Assembly (NCBI GenBank): GCA_016219285.1
Contig: JACRNJ010000009.1
Span: 1-49,619 of the forward strand
Origin: Deltaproteobacteria bacterium
GTDB taxonomy: Bacteria > Desulfobacterota > GWC2-55-46 > UBA9637
Length of the DNA stretch: 49,619 nt
Direction of reading: 5' to 3'
A program made the position numbers and the translations under genes. Each line of letters opens with the position of its first letter. Within the stretch, counting starts at the first letter, position 1. The notes under the pieces were generated by a model. The model was not told where the DNA came from. It was given only the letters and a program-made list of their open reading frames with translations, and ran no database searches. Of this stretch, positions 23,186-31,420 are shown piece after piece.

Positions 23186-23488
23186 ATGTTCTGTCCAATC
23201 TGTAAAAGTAAAAGGTTAAGAAGATATAGCGGAGAAACAAAATATTATTGCCCTGCATGTAAAAAAGGCTTTAGTATCGTGGATTTTAATATCCCTGTCT
23301 GCTTTAAATGCGGGAAGGCAATAGACGATGCATTGAGGGCGGTAGAGTTGGGAAACGGCAAAACCAAGCACTTAAGGTGCAGAAAGCTGCCGGAGGAAGG
23401 GGAGGACAATATGAGCAAAAGGAAATTTAATATCACAGGGATACTTGCACACAGCACAAAGCCAAAGAAACATACGGGATTTCAATAG
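23186..23488 (+). CDS. Zinc-ribbon protein cut by a miniature IS605 element
   Basis: About 100 residues from the ATG at 23186 (AAGGAGG 9 bases upstream). Two treble-clef-like pairs: CPICKSKR with YYCPACKKGF (about 3-30), and CFKCGKAI with RCRK (about 40-70). An internal ATG at 23411 has its own GGGGAGG site and could start a second, 25-residue product. The reading frame stops two codons into the IS605 fragment (GFQ), so the original C-terminus is unknown. Confidence 0.6.
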   Translation: MFCPICKSKRLRRYSGETKYYCPACKKGFSIVDFNIPVCFKCGKAIDDALRAVELGNGKTKHLRCRKLPEEGEDNMSKRKFNITGILAHSTKPKKHTGFQ

Positions 23489-23700
23489 CAATTTGCCGGA
23501 TCAGTTTTTTGAGTCTATCAGCTACTTCGCCGGTCAGCACCTTTCTCCGGTATTTTGGATACCAGACGACGTGGTATTTACAAGAGTAGACAACATTGTT
23601 GTTGCTTTTGTATTCCACGACAACATTATACAGCCTGAATCAGTATAATGCAAGTCAAAACCGTTGCCTTATATCCCCATAGATGAATCAAGGGGCTTTA
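23482..23700 (-). mobile_element. Second miniature IS605 derivative, left end truncated
   Basis: Same inner end (TCAATAGC at 23482) and same tnpA 5' part and promoter as the copy at 17459, without its 34-bp duplication. The left-end hairpin is present as far as the inner GGGG and CTTTAC, but the outer GGCAAC arm is missing because the sequence joins a dnaN 3' fragment at about 23701. So this copy has lost its outer end, while the 17.5-kb copy keeps it. Confidence 0.7.
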
Positions 23701-23862
23701 CCAATAGGATTTAACGGGAGATACCTACTTGACTTTCTGGGGAGGATAGAGGCGGGAAGGGTAAAGATGATATTCAAATCAAGTGTAACGCCATGCGAGA
23801 TAACACCATTGGAGGAACCAATAAGCTACAGGTATATTGTGATGCCAATGGTAATTAAATAA
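23701..23862 (+). pseudogene. dnaN: Sliding clamp (DnaN) C-terminal remnant
   Basis: In frame from 23701: IGFNGRYLLDFLGRIEAG, then PCEITPLEE and finally YRYIVMPMVIK before TAA at 23860-23862. This is the last ~53 residues of the DNA polymerase III beta clamp, with the characteristic C-terminal VMPM strand where clamp-binding partners dock. The first ~310 residues are missing; the sequence begins at the edge of the IS605 fragment. The replicon therefore once carried its own clamp. The start of a full dnaN is not elsewhere in the window. Confidence 0.75.
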
Positions 23863-23884
23863 TTAAGAGGAGGGTAAAAATACT

Positions 23885-25234
23885 ATGGAAAACGTCGATC
23901 ACACAACAGGTGTAATAAAGACCCTTGAAAATGGAGGGGCTGAAGAAGTGGAGATGCTGCTTGGCTCTTCATTCCAGTTGAGAAGGAGTGGAGTTATAAG
24001 ACCGGGCATAATGGTTTTAAAAAGCGGGTGTTCTGATAAAGACACCGCTTTGTATAATCATATGGTTAAGGAGGGCGGCCATGACTGGGACGACATAGAA
24101 CGCTCTTTGGGTAATGATAAAAATGGGAAAAGTAAATTGGTCCCCAAAAATGTGGACTATTTTACTATACATCCAAAGGATTGTATAAATCCGGCAGATG
24201 CAGAAACAATCCACCGCCTTTATGCAGCCCCTGACGGAAAACTGCGATCATTCCCCGTATGGTTCCCAGTAAACGAGTGGTGGAATATCATTCCACACAG
24301 CCTACGGTGTTTTGGTTCTGAGCAGGGGCTAAAATATAAGGGTGTTATCAGGGATGGGAGAATGATATGTGAACATCGCTCCCGTGAGACAAAGAATGTA
24401 AAGAGAACATTCCGTAGCGACACATGGGTAGAAAGACCATGCAACCCCGAAGAATGCTCTGAATACCAGTCCGGGGCCTGCAAGTTTGGGGGGGCTATAA
24501 ACTTTTATATACCAGGCATAAAGGGACTTGGAATATGGACAATACCGACAACGTCCATATATAGTTTGATTTCAATTAAGTCTGCACTTGAACTGGTTTT
24601 AAATATGCCAGGGGGAAGGGTGGCCGGTCTGTTTGACGGCAAGCCGATATTTAAAATCAGAAAGGTTCTTGCCACGAGATACAGGCGTGAACCTGATGGG
24701 ACAAAGAAAAGGACACAGCAGTGGGAAATTACCCTTGACAGCGATATTGACCTTGCGGAGATTGCAGCATCACTGGAGACCCCAAGGGCGCTTGCCAGGG
24801 GTGAAAAGGCGGCTGCTCTGTTGGAAGGAAAGAATACACCCGAAAAACCCTCTGATAAATCCGGTGTCGTATTGACGGAGCCGAGAAAGACAGAAATACC
24901 GTCAAAAGCATCACATGCAGAGAAAGAGAAAATGCCGGACATGCAGGCTGGCATAAAAGAGGGCGAAAAAGGCGGCTCCCTGCCTGGGCCGACGGCTATA
25001 GATTCGCAGTCAGACGCGGCAAAAGAACAAAAGGAACCTTGTGTGCCGGGAAGTGTTGAAGCCATCGGCGAACCGCAGAAGAACGCAATAAGAAAGGTCG
25101 CCCTAAAACGAGGCATAGAAAAGGCTGACATAGAAAAGCTGATTACAGGCCTTAATGGACATGATGAGGCAGGCAAATTAATAATGCGGATTCAGAAGGG
25201 AGAACATATAGCTGCGTTGGAAACTTTACGATAA
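23885..25234 (+). CDS. phiC31 gp3/RDF-like protein with zinc cluster
   Basis: 449 residues. The middle part (RPCNPEECSEYQSGACKFGG, about 184-203) followed by INFYIPGIKGLGIWTIPTTS (about 204-223) and IKSALELVLN matches a family I associate with phiC31 gp3 recombination directionality factors and related phage/plasmid proteins. The C-terminal third (about 315-400) is low-complexity Pro/Glu/Lys/Ala and probably unstructured; a short helical end follows (RKVALKRGIEKADIEKLI). GAGGAGGG is upstream. If it were an RDF, it would steer a serine integrase toward excision, but no integrase lies in the window. Alternatively a replication-linked protein. Confidence 0.5.
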   Translation: MENVDHTTGVIKTLENGGAEEVEMLLGSSFQLRRSGVIRPGIMVLKSGCSDKDTALYNHMVKEGGHDWDDIERSLGNDKNGKSKLVPKNVDYFTIHPKDCINPADAETIHRLYAAPDGKLRSFPVWFPVNEWWNIIPHSLRCFGSEQGLKYKGVIRDGRMICEHRSRETKNVKRTFRSDTWVERPCNPEECSEYQSGACKFGGAINFYIPGIKGLGIWTIPTTSIYSLISIKSALELVLNMPGGRVAGLFDGKPIFKIRKVLATRYRREPDGTKKRTQQWEITLDSDIDLAEIAASLETPRALARGEKAAALLEGKNTPEKPSDKSGVVLTEPRKTEIPSKASHAEKEKMPDMQAGIKEGEKGGSLPGPTAIDSQSDAAKEQKEPCVPGSVEAIGEPQKNAIRKVALKRGIEKADIEKLITGLNGHDEAGKLIMRIQKGEHIAALETLR

Positions 25235-25259
25235 GAAGCCTCTTCCGGTTTGGCTTGGG

Positions 25260-25292
25260 AAAGGGCGTGGGAGAAATCCCCCGCCCTTTTTT
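25260..25292 (+). terminator. Terminator after the RDF-like gene
   Basis: AAAGGGCG-GGG pairs with CCC-CGCCCTTT, then TTT. Confidence 0.7.
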
Positions 25293-25319
25293 ATTTATTT
25301 TTAAAGTAAAGGAGAAAAC

Positions 25320-25559
25320 ATGCTTACAACAGAAGAAAAGTGTAAGGAGATAATAAAAGAAATTGTTAGGCGTTGTGGTGATGACAGTGATAGCGGTCAT
25401 CAAGTCTGTTTTTGCTCTGATTGGGGAGGAAACTCACTCACATTACTTTTGAAAGGAGCAGGGCATACACATTGTGGTACGCCCAAATGCACTTTCGATG
25501 AGTTTGTGCACTCTCTTTATTTGTCTTTATATAAACAAACCGGATTATCCGTCAAATAA
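25320..25559 (+). CDS. Small Cys-rich unknown protein
   Basis: 79 residues; AAAGGAG before the ATG. Contains HQVCFCSDWGGNSL and HTHCGTPKC, with His and Cys spaced for a metal site, then a hydrophobic end (FVHSLYLSLYKQ). No family recognised. Confidence 0.5.
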   Translation: MLTTEEKCKEIIKEIVRRCGDDSDSGHQVCFCSDWGGNSLTLLLKGAGHTHCGTPKCTFDEFVHSLYLSLYKQTGLSVK

Positions 25560-25574
25560 AAAAGGAGGTTGACG

Positions 25575-25784
25575 ATGAAAAGAAAATATACTGAGTTTAA
25601 AGAGTTGCTGGAAATTGCCTGCAAGAACGAGGGGAAGTTTATCGAAATAGTCAGGAGGGAAAGCAGCAACATCCCTCTACCTGTAAGGATGTTCATTGCG
25701 GACAAGATACGAAATGCCGTTATGGGGATGGATGAAAAGAGATCCCGAACCATAACAGAGGCGTTAGCCACGGTAGGGATTTAG
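25575..25784 (+). CDS. Small helical unknown protein
   Basis: 69 residues from the ATG at 25575; AAAGGAGG ends seven bases before it, so the upstream TTG is too close. Mostly helical by appearance (EFKELLEIACKNEGKFIEIV, then KIRNAVMGMDEKRSRTI). Unknown function; co-directional with the previous gene. Confidence 0.45.
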   Translation: MKRKYTEFKELLEIACKNEGKFIEIVRRESSNIPLPVRMFIADKIRNAVMGMDEKRSRTITEALATVGI

Positions 25785-25786
25785 GC

Positions 25787-25815
25787 TTGCATTTAAGTAT
25801 AATCCATATTATACT
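25787..25815 (+). promoter_or_regulatory. Promoter for the 25851 ATPase
   Basis: TTGCAT (25787-25792), 17-base spacer, TATACT (25810-25815). The repeated TATA-rich blocks around it (AAGTATAAT, ATTATACT, GATTATACT) might also bind a regulator. Confidence 0.55.
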
Positions 25816-25850
25816 AATGACGATTATACTTTTGAGGTGAGAGGTTTAAG

Positions 25851-27224
25851 ATGAAATTTGTTAATAGAAAAGACGAGCTTGAAAGTCTGTATAGATTTTA
25901 CAAGGGAGAAGGGTTCCAATTTATCCCTGTTTATGGCAGAAGAAGAATTGGAAAGACGCGGCTTATCCAGGAGTTTATAAAGGATAAGCCCGTCATATAC
26001 TTTCTTGCCGATAGTGTGGCGGAAAATGAGCAGTTGAGAAATCTCGGAAGAGAGGTCGGCATTTTCTTTAATGACCCCTTTCTTGCCGAGACAGGATTTA
26101 AGGATTGGTATCAGTTCTTCGATTACCTAAAGAGGCATTGTAAGAAGAGAATGCTTCTTGTAATAGATGAGTTTCCATACCTCGTAAACTCCAATAAAGC
26201 GATTTCCACGATATTCCAGAAAGGAATAGACCAATACCTTAAAGATACCAAAATTTTCCTTATCCTTATGGGTTCAAGCATTGGGATGATGGAAAAAGAG
26301 GTACTCTTCTATAAGGCCCCGCTTTATGGGAGAAGGAGTGGGACATTAGAACTAAGAGAAATGGGATTTGCTTCCCTAAAAGAGTTTTTCCCGAATAAAG
26401 TCACGGATGAGCTGATTTCGATTTACGGTGTAACAGGCGCCATACCGGCCTATCTTGAAAAACTGAATCCAGGAAAAGATATATTCCGGAACGTAGAGGA
26501 ACTTATACTGGACAGGGGAACGTTTCTTTATAATGAGGTGGAATATCTCTTGCGCGAAGAGTTAAGGGAACCGAGGAACTATTTTGTTATTCTCAGGTCT
26601 ATAGCCCAGGGTAAGAGGAAACTGTCAGAGATTATTAACGACACCGGATTCGAAAAGAGCCTCCTTTCACGATACCTTGAAATACTTCAAAGTCTGAGGT
26701 TTATAGAAAAAGAGGTTCCGGTTACAGAAAAATATCCTGAGAAAAGCAAGCTAGGTCTTTATAAATTTCACGACCGTTTCTTTGAATTTTGGTTTAAATA
26801 TGTCTTTCCAAACAGAGGCAGGCTTGAGATCGGAAAAGCTAATGAAGTGTTACGGATGATAAAGGAAACCTTTAAACAGCATCTTTCATTTGTATTTGAG
26901 GATGTCTGCAAGGAACACTGCGTGGAGCTTTTAAGGGATGGTAAAATACGGTTTACTTCTATCGGCAGGTGGTGGCACAAGAATGAGGAGATAGATATTG
27001 TAGCTCTCAATGAGGAAAACAGAGAAATATATTTTGGAGAGGCGAAGTGGAGTAAAAAACCTGTTGGCCTCGATATTATGGAGCATCTCAAGAAAAAGGC
27101 AACCCTTGTGCAGTGGAACACCGGAAAGAGGAAGGAATACTACATGCTTTTTTCAAGGTCAGGCTTTACCGAGTCATTACAAGAAAGGGCAATCAAAGAG
27201 GGGGTCTTATTGATATCCTTGTAG
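25851..27224 (+). CDS. Archaeal-type ATPase (ATPase_2) with C-terminal nuclease-like domain
   Basis: 457 residues. Walker A is YGRRRIGKTRLI (about 29-40) and Walker B is MLLVIDEFPYL (about 101-111). LYGRRSGTLELREMGFASLK is the sensor region typical of the family. The C-terminal part (DUF234, about 310-457) holds EEIDIVALN...EIYFGEAKW, a D...ExK arrangement found in PD-(D/E)xK nucleases. Such proteins are common on mobile elements and in archaea, with roles poorly known. GAGGTGAGAGG precedes the ATG. It has its own promoter and terminator, so it is an independent unit. Confidence 0.85.
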   Translation: MKFVNRKDELESLYRFYKGEGFQFIPVYGRRRIGKTRLIQEFIKDKPVIYFLADSVAENEQLRNLGREVGIFFNDPFLAETGFKDWYQFFDYLKRHCKKRMLLVIDEFPYLVNSNKAISTIFQKGIDQYLKDTKIFLILMGSSIGMMEKEVLFYKAPLYGRRSGTLELREMGFASLKEFFPNKVTDELISIYGVTGAIPAYLEKLNPGKDIFRNVEELILDRGTFLYNEVEYLLREELREPRNYFVILRSIAQGKRKLSEIINDTGFEKSLLSRYLEILQSLRFIEKEVPVTEKYPEKSKLGLYKFHDRFFEFWFKYVFPNRGRLEIGKANEVLRMIKETFKQHLSFVFEDVCKEHCVELLRDGKIRFTSIGRWWHKNEEIDIVALNEENREIYFGEAKWSKKPVGLDIMEHLKKKATLVQWNTGKRKEYYMLFSRSGFTESLQERAIKEGVLLISL

Positions 27225-27277
27225 CAACAACATAGAACTGGTATTGGTATAAGTACCACTATCACATTTGAAAGTTA

Positions 27278-27312
27278 CAAAAAGGCGAGGGATGCTATCC
27301 CCCGCCTTTTTT
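27278..27312 (+). terminator. Terminator before sbcD
   Basis: AAAAAGGCG-GGG pairs with CCC-CGCCTTTTTT. Confidence 0.75.
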
Positions 27313-27341
27313 ATTTTTTAATCTGAAAGGAGGTTAATATT

Positions 27342-28625
27342 TTGAAGATACTACATTGTGCAGACCTGCATTTTGCAAACGATGAAGCTGTCCTGACCGA
27401 TATTGTCAAATGCTGCGGCTATTTATTAAATACGGCTGAAAAAGAAAGGCCTGACATAGCTGTCCTCGCCGGAGACCTGTTTGATGAAAAGGTGTCTTTG
27501 GACAGTCCTGCGGTAAAGAGCGCCGTAGATTTTGTTGTAAATTTGGGCAGTCTGGCGCCTGTGCTGCTCATAAGAGGCACGAACAGCCACGACCACGACA
27601 GCCTGCATATCTTTAAAAACATAGATACTGCTTATCCGATCTATGTTGCAGATTCCATTGAGCAGGTGGCGTGGACATCAGGCGGTTTTAAACCGTTTAT
27701 CCCGGGAGTTGTCGGCGCTGTGGACGGCAAGGATATTATTGCGCTTATATCCTGCCTTCCTTCTGTATCAAAGGCGCATATTCTGGCCGGTATGAGTCTT
27801 GATATAGAAAGCTCAAACCTCCATGCAACAGACCTTTTAAGAGATGTGTTTCAGGCATGGGGGGCGGTTAACAGGGAGATGAGGGCAAAGGGCATTCCGA
27901 CTATTGTGGCCGGGCACGGCAGCCTTACAGGCTCGGAACTGTCAACAGGGCAGCAGCTTGTGGGTAAGGATCTTGAATTCGGCATAAGCGACCTGACTAT
28001 GGCTGATGCGGATATTGTCTGTCTGGGACATATCCATAAGGCGCAGCGCTTTAAGAACATCTATTATGCCGGTTCTATAACAAGGCTGAACTTCGGCGAA
28101 ACAGAGGAGAAGGGGTTCTGGTTGCATGTGATTGGCAGCGAAGTAAGGTCAAGATTTATAACCACGCCTGCCAGGAAGATGGTTACGCTTGATATAACCA
28201 GCCCAGATGACCTGAATTCCATAGACAAGGAGGTTTTAAAAGATTCGCTTGTCAGGGTGCGGTATGAAGTGAATGAAGACGACCTGCATAAAGTGAATGA
28301 TGAAGCCATTAAGACTGCCCTTGAAAAGGAAGGGGCTGTTTCAGTGAAGATAGAGAAGACCGTTGTCGCTAAACAACGGGTCAGGGCCGAAGGCATAAGC
28401 AAGATGCGCGGCCTTGAGGATAAAGTGCGAAAATGGGCTGAAACAGTAGGGGAAACCCTGCCGGAGGGAGTTCTGATAAAAGCGCTGCTTCTGGATAAAG
28501 AACCAGAGGAGATAATCTCTGCAATCAATGATAGCAATTCTTTTGATGCCGAAAAGGTGGAAGCCGCAGGTAATATCAACAACAGGGAGGAGGGGCAGAC
28601 ATGCGACTTATTCGCGCAAAACTAA
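27342..28625 (+). CDS. sbcD: SbcD/Mre11-type nuclease subunit
   Basis: 427 residues from a TTG at 27342 with AAAGGAGG upstream. Phosphoesterase motifs: CADLHF (about 6-11), AGDLFD (about 43), GTNSHD (about 81; the usual GNHD with two residues changed or inserted), AGHGSL (about 188) and LGHIHK (about 226). With SbcC it forms an ATP-driven nuclease that trims hairpins and blocked DNA ends. The C-terminal capping region (about 290-427) is charged and helical. Its 3' end overlaps sbcC by 25 bases. Confidence 0.9.
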   Translation: MKILHCADLHFANDEAVLTDIVKCCGYLLNTAEKERPDIAVLAGDLFDEKVSLDSPAVKSAVDFVVNLGSLAPVLLIRGTNSHDHDSLHIFKNIDTAYPIYVADSIEQVAWTSGGFKPFIPGVVGAVDGKDIIALISCLPSVSKAHILAGMSLDIESSNLHATDLLRDVFQAWGAVNREMRAKGIPTIVAGHGSLTGSELSTGQQLVGKDLEFGISDLTMADADIVCLGHIHKAQRFKNIYYAGSITRLNFGETEEKGFWLHVIGSEVRSRFITTPARKMVTLDITSPDDLNSIDKEVLKDSLVRVRYEVNEDDLHKVNDEAIKTALEKEGAVSVKIEKTVVAKQRVRAEGISKMRGLEDKVRKWAETVGETLPEGVLIKALLLDKEPEEIISAINDSNSFDAEKVEAAGNINNREEGQTCDLFAQN

Positions 28626-30904
28626 AAGGTTTTAAAGGCATCAAGAGGGGAATGGGTCTTGATACCCTCGACATAGACTTTACCAAACTGCCAGCCGGTT
28701 TGATTGCTTTTGTCGGACCAAACGGGAAAGGCAAGACCACCACGTTGGATAACCTTCATCCTTTCCGGGTGTTTCCTTCCAGAACTGGCAGCTCTTTCTA
28801 CGACCTGTGCGAGGGGCCGGACGCCCAAAAGGAGTTAGTATTTGAGCATGGAGGAGTTGTTTATAGGTCTGTTATTCATGTAGATGTGGACCGGAAAAAG
28901 CAGGAGGCTTACCTATATAGACAGGATGGCAGCGAGTGGCTATCTATAAATAAAGATGGCAAAACCACCTCTTATGATGCTGCCATTGAGTCTGTTATGG
29001 GAAGCGAAAAACTCTTTTTCCTTTCGGTTTTCAGAGCACAGAACTCAAAGCCTTTGTCAGCCCATACTAAGGGAGAACTCAAGGAAATATTTGAAGACCT
29101 TTTAGGGCTTGATGAGATAAGGGAAAAGGGAGAAAAGGCCAAAGAGGTCAAAAAACATCTCTTGTCTGTGAGGGACAGGCTGAAAGGCGAGATAGACGGT
29201 TTGTCCGGCATTATTAAAGAAAAGGAAAATAAAGAGAAAAGATTCGGGACAATAAGCGGCGAGATGAGTTCTCTTGATAATGAATGTAAGCTTAAAGAAA
29301 AAGAGTCTGCAGAAACAGACAGCCGTATAGCGGGTATTTCTGCCGGTATAGTAAAGAATGAAGCAGCGCAGGCCGCTATAGCCAGGCTCAAACAAGAGGC
29401 TGCCAGAAATGACACAAAGAAGCAGGCGCTTTTTGCTTCCCGTAAGACCAGGGAGGCGGAGTACGGCAAGAAGATAGACGAGAAGACCAAAAAGCTGGAA
29501 AGGGTTCGTAAAATCGCCGATAACGGGCATGTCATAAGGGAAAAAGTGGAAGAGGAGAAGGGTCTCTCTGCTGCATTAGATGAACTCAAACGGTCTTTAA
29601 CGTCTCTTGACGAGAAGGAAAGGGCGCTCTCCAGCAAGTTTGTTGAGAATGGCAAAAAACTTGATGCCCTGAATATTGCCCGCAAGTATGCCATTGAAAA
29701 GGCAGAAAAGGACATGGAGAGGGCCAAGGCAGAGGCCTTAAAGCTTGAAGGGGTGCCGTGTCTTGAGTCGCCTATGTCGGCAGCCTGTAAGTTTATAAAA
29801 GATGCTGTCCAGGCCAAAGACAGTCTTAAAAGCCTTGAAGAGGCGCTTGCATCCGCAAAGGCAGAAAACCCTGAAATAACCGGTCTTGCAGAAGAGATTG
29901 CCGTGTTGAATGCGGAACTCACCGGTATCAGGGCAGAAATGGGGCTTAAAAAGAAGGAGACTCAGGCGCTTGAAGAAAACATCGCCGGGATCAAAAAGTA
30001 TACGGTATTGCTGTCTGAACTTGAGACCGCAGAAAGTGTCCTGACCGAACTCAACAACGAGTTGGCCGGTCTTACAGATGAGAAAAGCCAGGTGTTGAGG
30101 GAAGTTGAAAAAGAGATTGAAGAAATGGGGAAGACCATACTCTCTCTTCATAAAGAGATAAGCATCGCGGAATTATCTGTTGATGCGTCCCTATCGGCGA
30201 CTCTTATTTCGGCTCAAAAAGAAAAGGCTCAAAAAGCCAAAGAGTTAAACGAACTAAGGGACAGTCTCTCGCGTCTTCATGCGGAATATGGCGCCATAGA
30301 GGAATCGCTAAAAAATATCCGGATTGCAGACGGCAGGATGAAATCTCTTGCGGAAAAGACGGCGGCTATAGATACGGACATAACCGAATGGGCAATCCTT
30401 GAAAAAGCCCTCGGCAGGGATGGTGTGATAGCCCTGGAGATAGATGACGCAGGCCCGGCGATCTCCGGCATAGCCAATGAGCTGCTTGTTTGTTTTGGCA
30501 GTAAATTCGCCGTAAAGATAGAGACTACGAGGCTAAAGAAAGACGGGTCAGGCGACATAATAGAAGTGTTTGATATCAGGGTTATAGATACCGAACAAAA
30601 CGAGGGAAAGAGCCTGCTTGATATGTCAGGAGGCGAGAAGGTCTGGATAGAAGATGCCGTTACTAAGGCCATAGGCCTCTACAACAAGCAGCAGGCCGGC
30701 AGAGAGGCGCTAACCCTCTTTACGGATGAGAAAGACGGCGCACTTGATGCGCAGAAAAAGAAAGAATATCTCCTTATGAAAAGGCGCACTCTGGAATTGG
30801 GCGGTTATGAGAGGGAATTTTTCATAACGCATTCAACCGAACTGCAGGAGATGGCCGATGCAAGGATAGTTTTTGAGGATGGAGGAGTCAGATACGAGAC
30901 TTAA
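28601..30904 (+). CDS. sbcC: SbcC/Rad50-type SMC ATPase subunit
   Basis: 767 residues, the compact phage-like size. Walker A GPNGKGKTTTLD (about 39-50), Q-loop region AQNSKPLS, long coiled-coil arms (about 180-380 and 400-600), hook region PCLESPMSAACKF with Cys separated by eight residues instead of the classic CxxC, signature MSGGEKVW (about 679-686), and Walker B/D-loop TDEKDGALD. It binds DNA and drives SbcD. GGAGGAGGGG within sbcD is its ribosome site, so the two are translationally coupled. The long ORFs antisense to the coiled coils are compositional artefacts. Confidence 0.9.
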   Translation: MRLIRAKLKGFKGIKRGMGLDTLDIDFTKLPAGLIAFVGPNGKGKTTTLDNLHPFRVFPSRTGSSFYDLCEGPDAQKELVFEHGGVVYRSVIHVDVDRKKQEAYLYRQDGSEWLSINKDGKTTSYDAAIESVMGSEKLFFLSVFRAQNSKPLSAHTKGELKEIFEDLLGLDEIREKGEKAKEVKKHLLSVRDRLKGEIDGLSGIIKEKENKEKRFGTISGEMSSLDNECKLKEKESAETDSRIAGISAGIVKNEAAQAAIARLKQEAARNDTKKQALFASRKTREAEYGKKIDEKTKKLERVRKIADNGHVIREKVEEEKGLSAALDELKRSLTSLDEKERALSSKFVENGKKLDALNIARKYAIEKAEKDMERAKAEALKLEGVPCLESPMSAACKFIKDAVQAKDSLKSLEEALASAKAENPEITGLAEEIAVLNAELTGIRAEMGLKKKETQALEENIAGIKKYTVLLSELETAESVLTELNNELAGLTDEKSQVLREVEKEIEEMGKTILSLHKEISIAELSVDASLSATLISAQKEKAQKAKELNELRDSLSRLHAEYGAIEESLKNIRIADGRMKSLAEKTAAIDTDITEWAILEKALGRDGVIALEIDDAGPAISGIANELLVCFGSKFAVKIETTRLKKDGSGDIIEVFDIRVIDTEQNEGKSLLDMSGGEKVWIEDAVTKAIGLYNKQQAGREALTLFTDEKDGALDAQKKKEYLLMKRRTLELGGYEREFFITHSTELQEMADARIVFEDGGVRYET

Positions 30905-30923
30905 GGAAGGGCCCAAAATTCAG

Positions 30924-30966
30924 TTGACTGCTTGCCATTTGACTGCTATAATGATGTCAAATGACA
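30924..30966 (+). promoter_or_regulatory. Promoter and operator of the RES-Xre pair
   Basis: TTGACT (30924-30929), 17 bases, TATAAT (30947-30952). TTGACTGCT is repeated at 30924-30932 and 30939-30947, and TGTCAAATGACA (30955-30966) is a palindrome next to the start point. Both are good sites for an autorepressing antitoxin. Confidence 0.7.
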
Positions 30967-30982
30967 ACAGGAGGTAAGTAGT

Positions 30983-31420
30983 ATGCAAACAGAAAACCAA
31001 ATATCCCAGATACTGGGAGGTAGAAAATTAACAGGGCACATTCTAAAAGGTCCGATGGATGTTGATCGGCTAATACGTGAAGGTATTCCGTTTAGCGCCG
31101 GGGAACATATAAAGGAAGCTCTGCATCTGACTGATAAGGAATTTGCAAATACATTAGGGATAAGCAAAAGGACATTAAGCAGGTTGAAAAAGTTATCCCA
31201 AAAACTTTCGCCTGTTGCCAGCGACAGACTTTACAGGATAACAAGGATATTGGTATTTGCAAAGAATGTGCTGGGGGGAGAAAGGCAGGCAATGGAATGG
31301 CTGCGCAGGCCGCAAATAGGATTAGACGGGGGAATCCCCCTTAATTTATTAACCACAGACGCCGGTACGAGAGAAGTGGAAGACCTTTTAGGGCGGATTG
31401 AGTATGGTGTCATTTCATGA
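30983..31420 (+). CDS. Xre-type antitoxin of a RES-Xre system (DUF2384)
   Basis: 145 residues, GGAGG upstream. HTH part around KEFANTLGISKRTLSRLKK (about 53-71), then the DUF2384 C-terminal end: VFAKNVLGGERQAMEWLRRP (about 91-110), IGLDGGIPLNLLTTDAGTRE, VEDLLGRIEYG. These antitoxins cap the RES toxin and repress their own promoter; the direct repeats and palindrome upstream fit that. The stop codon overlaps the toxin start (ATGA). Confidence 0.92.
   Translation: MQTENQISQILGGRKLTGHILKGPMDVDRLIREGIPFSAGEHIKEALHLTDKEFANTLGISKRTLSRLKKLSQKLSPVASDRLYRITRILVFAKNVLGGERQAMEWLRRPQIGLDGGIPLNLLTTDAGTREVEDLLGRIEYGVIS

Noticed and set aside
24505-25176. Minus-strand ORF opposite the RDF-like gene
   Set aside because: Ser/Pro/Phe-rich shadow of the low-complexity C-terminal region; no start signals.
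28972-29922. Long minus-strand ORF opposite sbcC
   Set aside because: It mirrors the coiled-coil coding strand, is Ser/Phe/Leu-rich low complexity, and has no ribosome site; an artefact of Lys/Glu codons.
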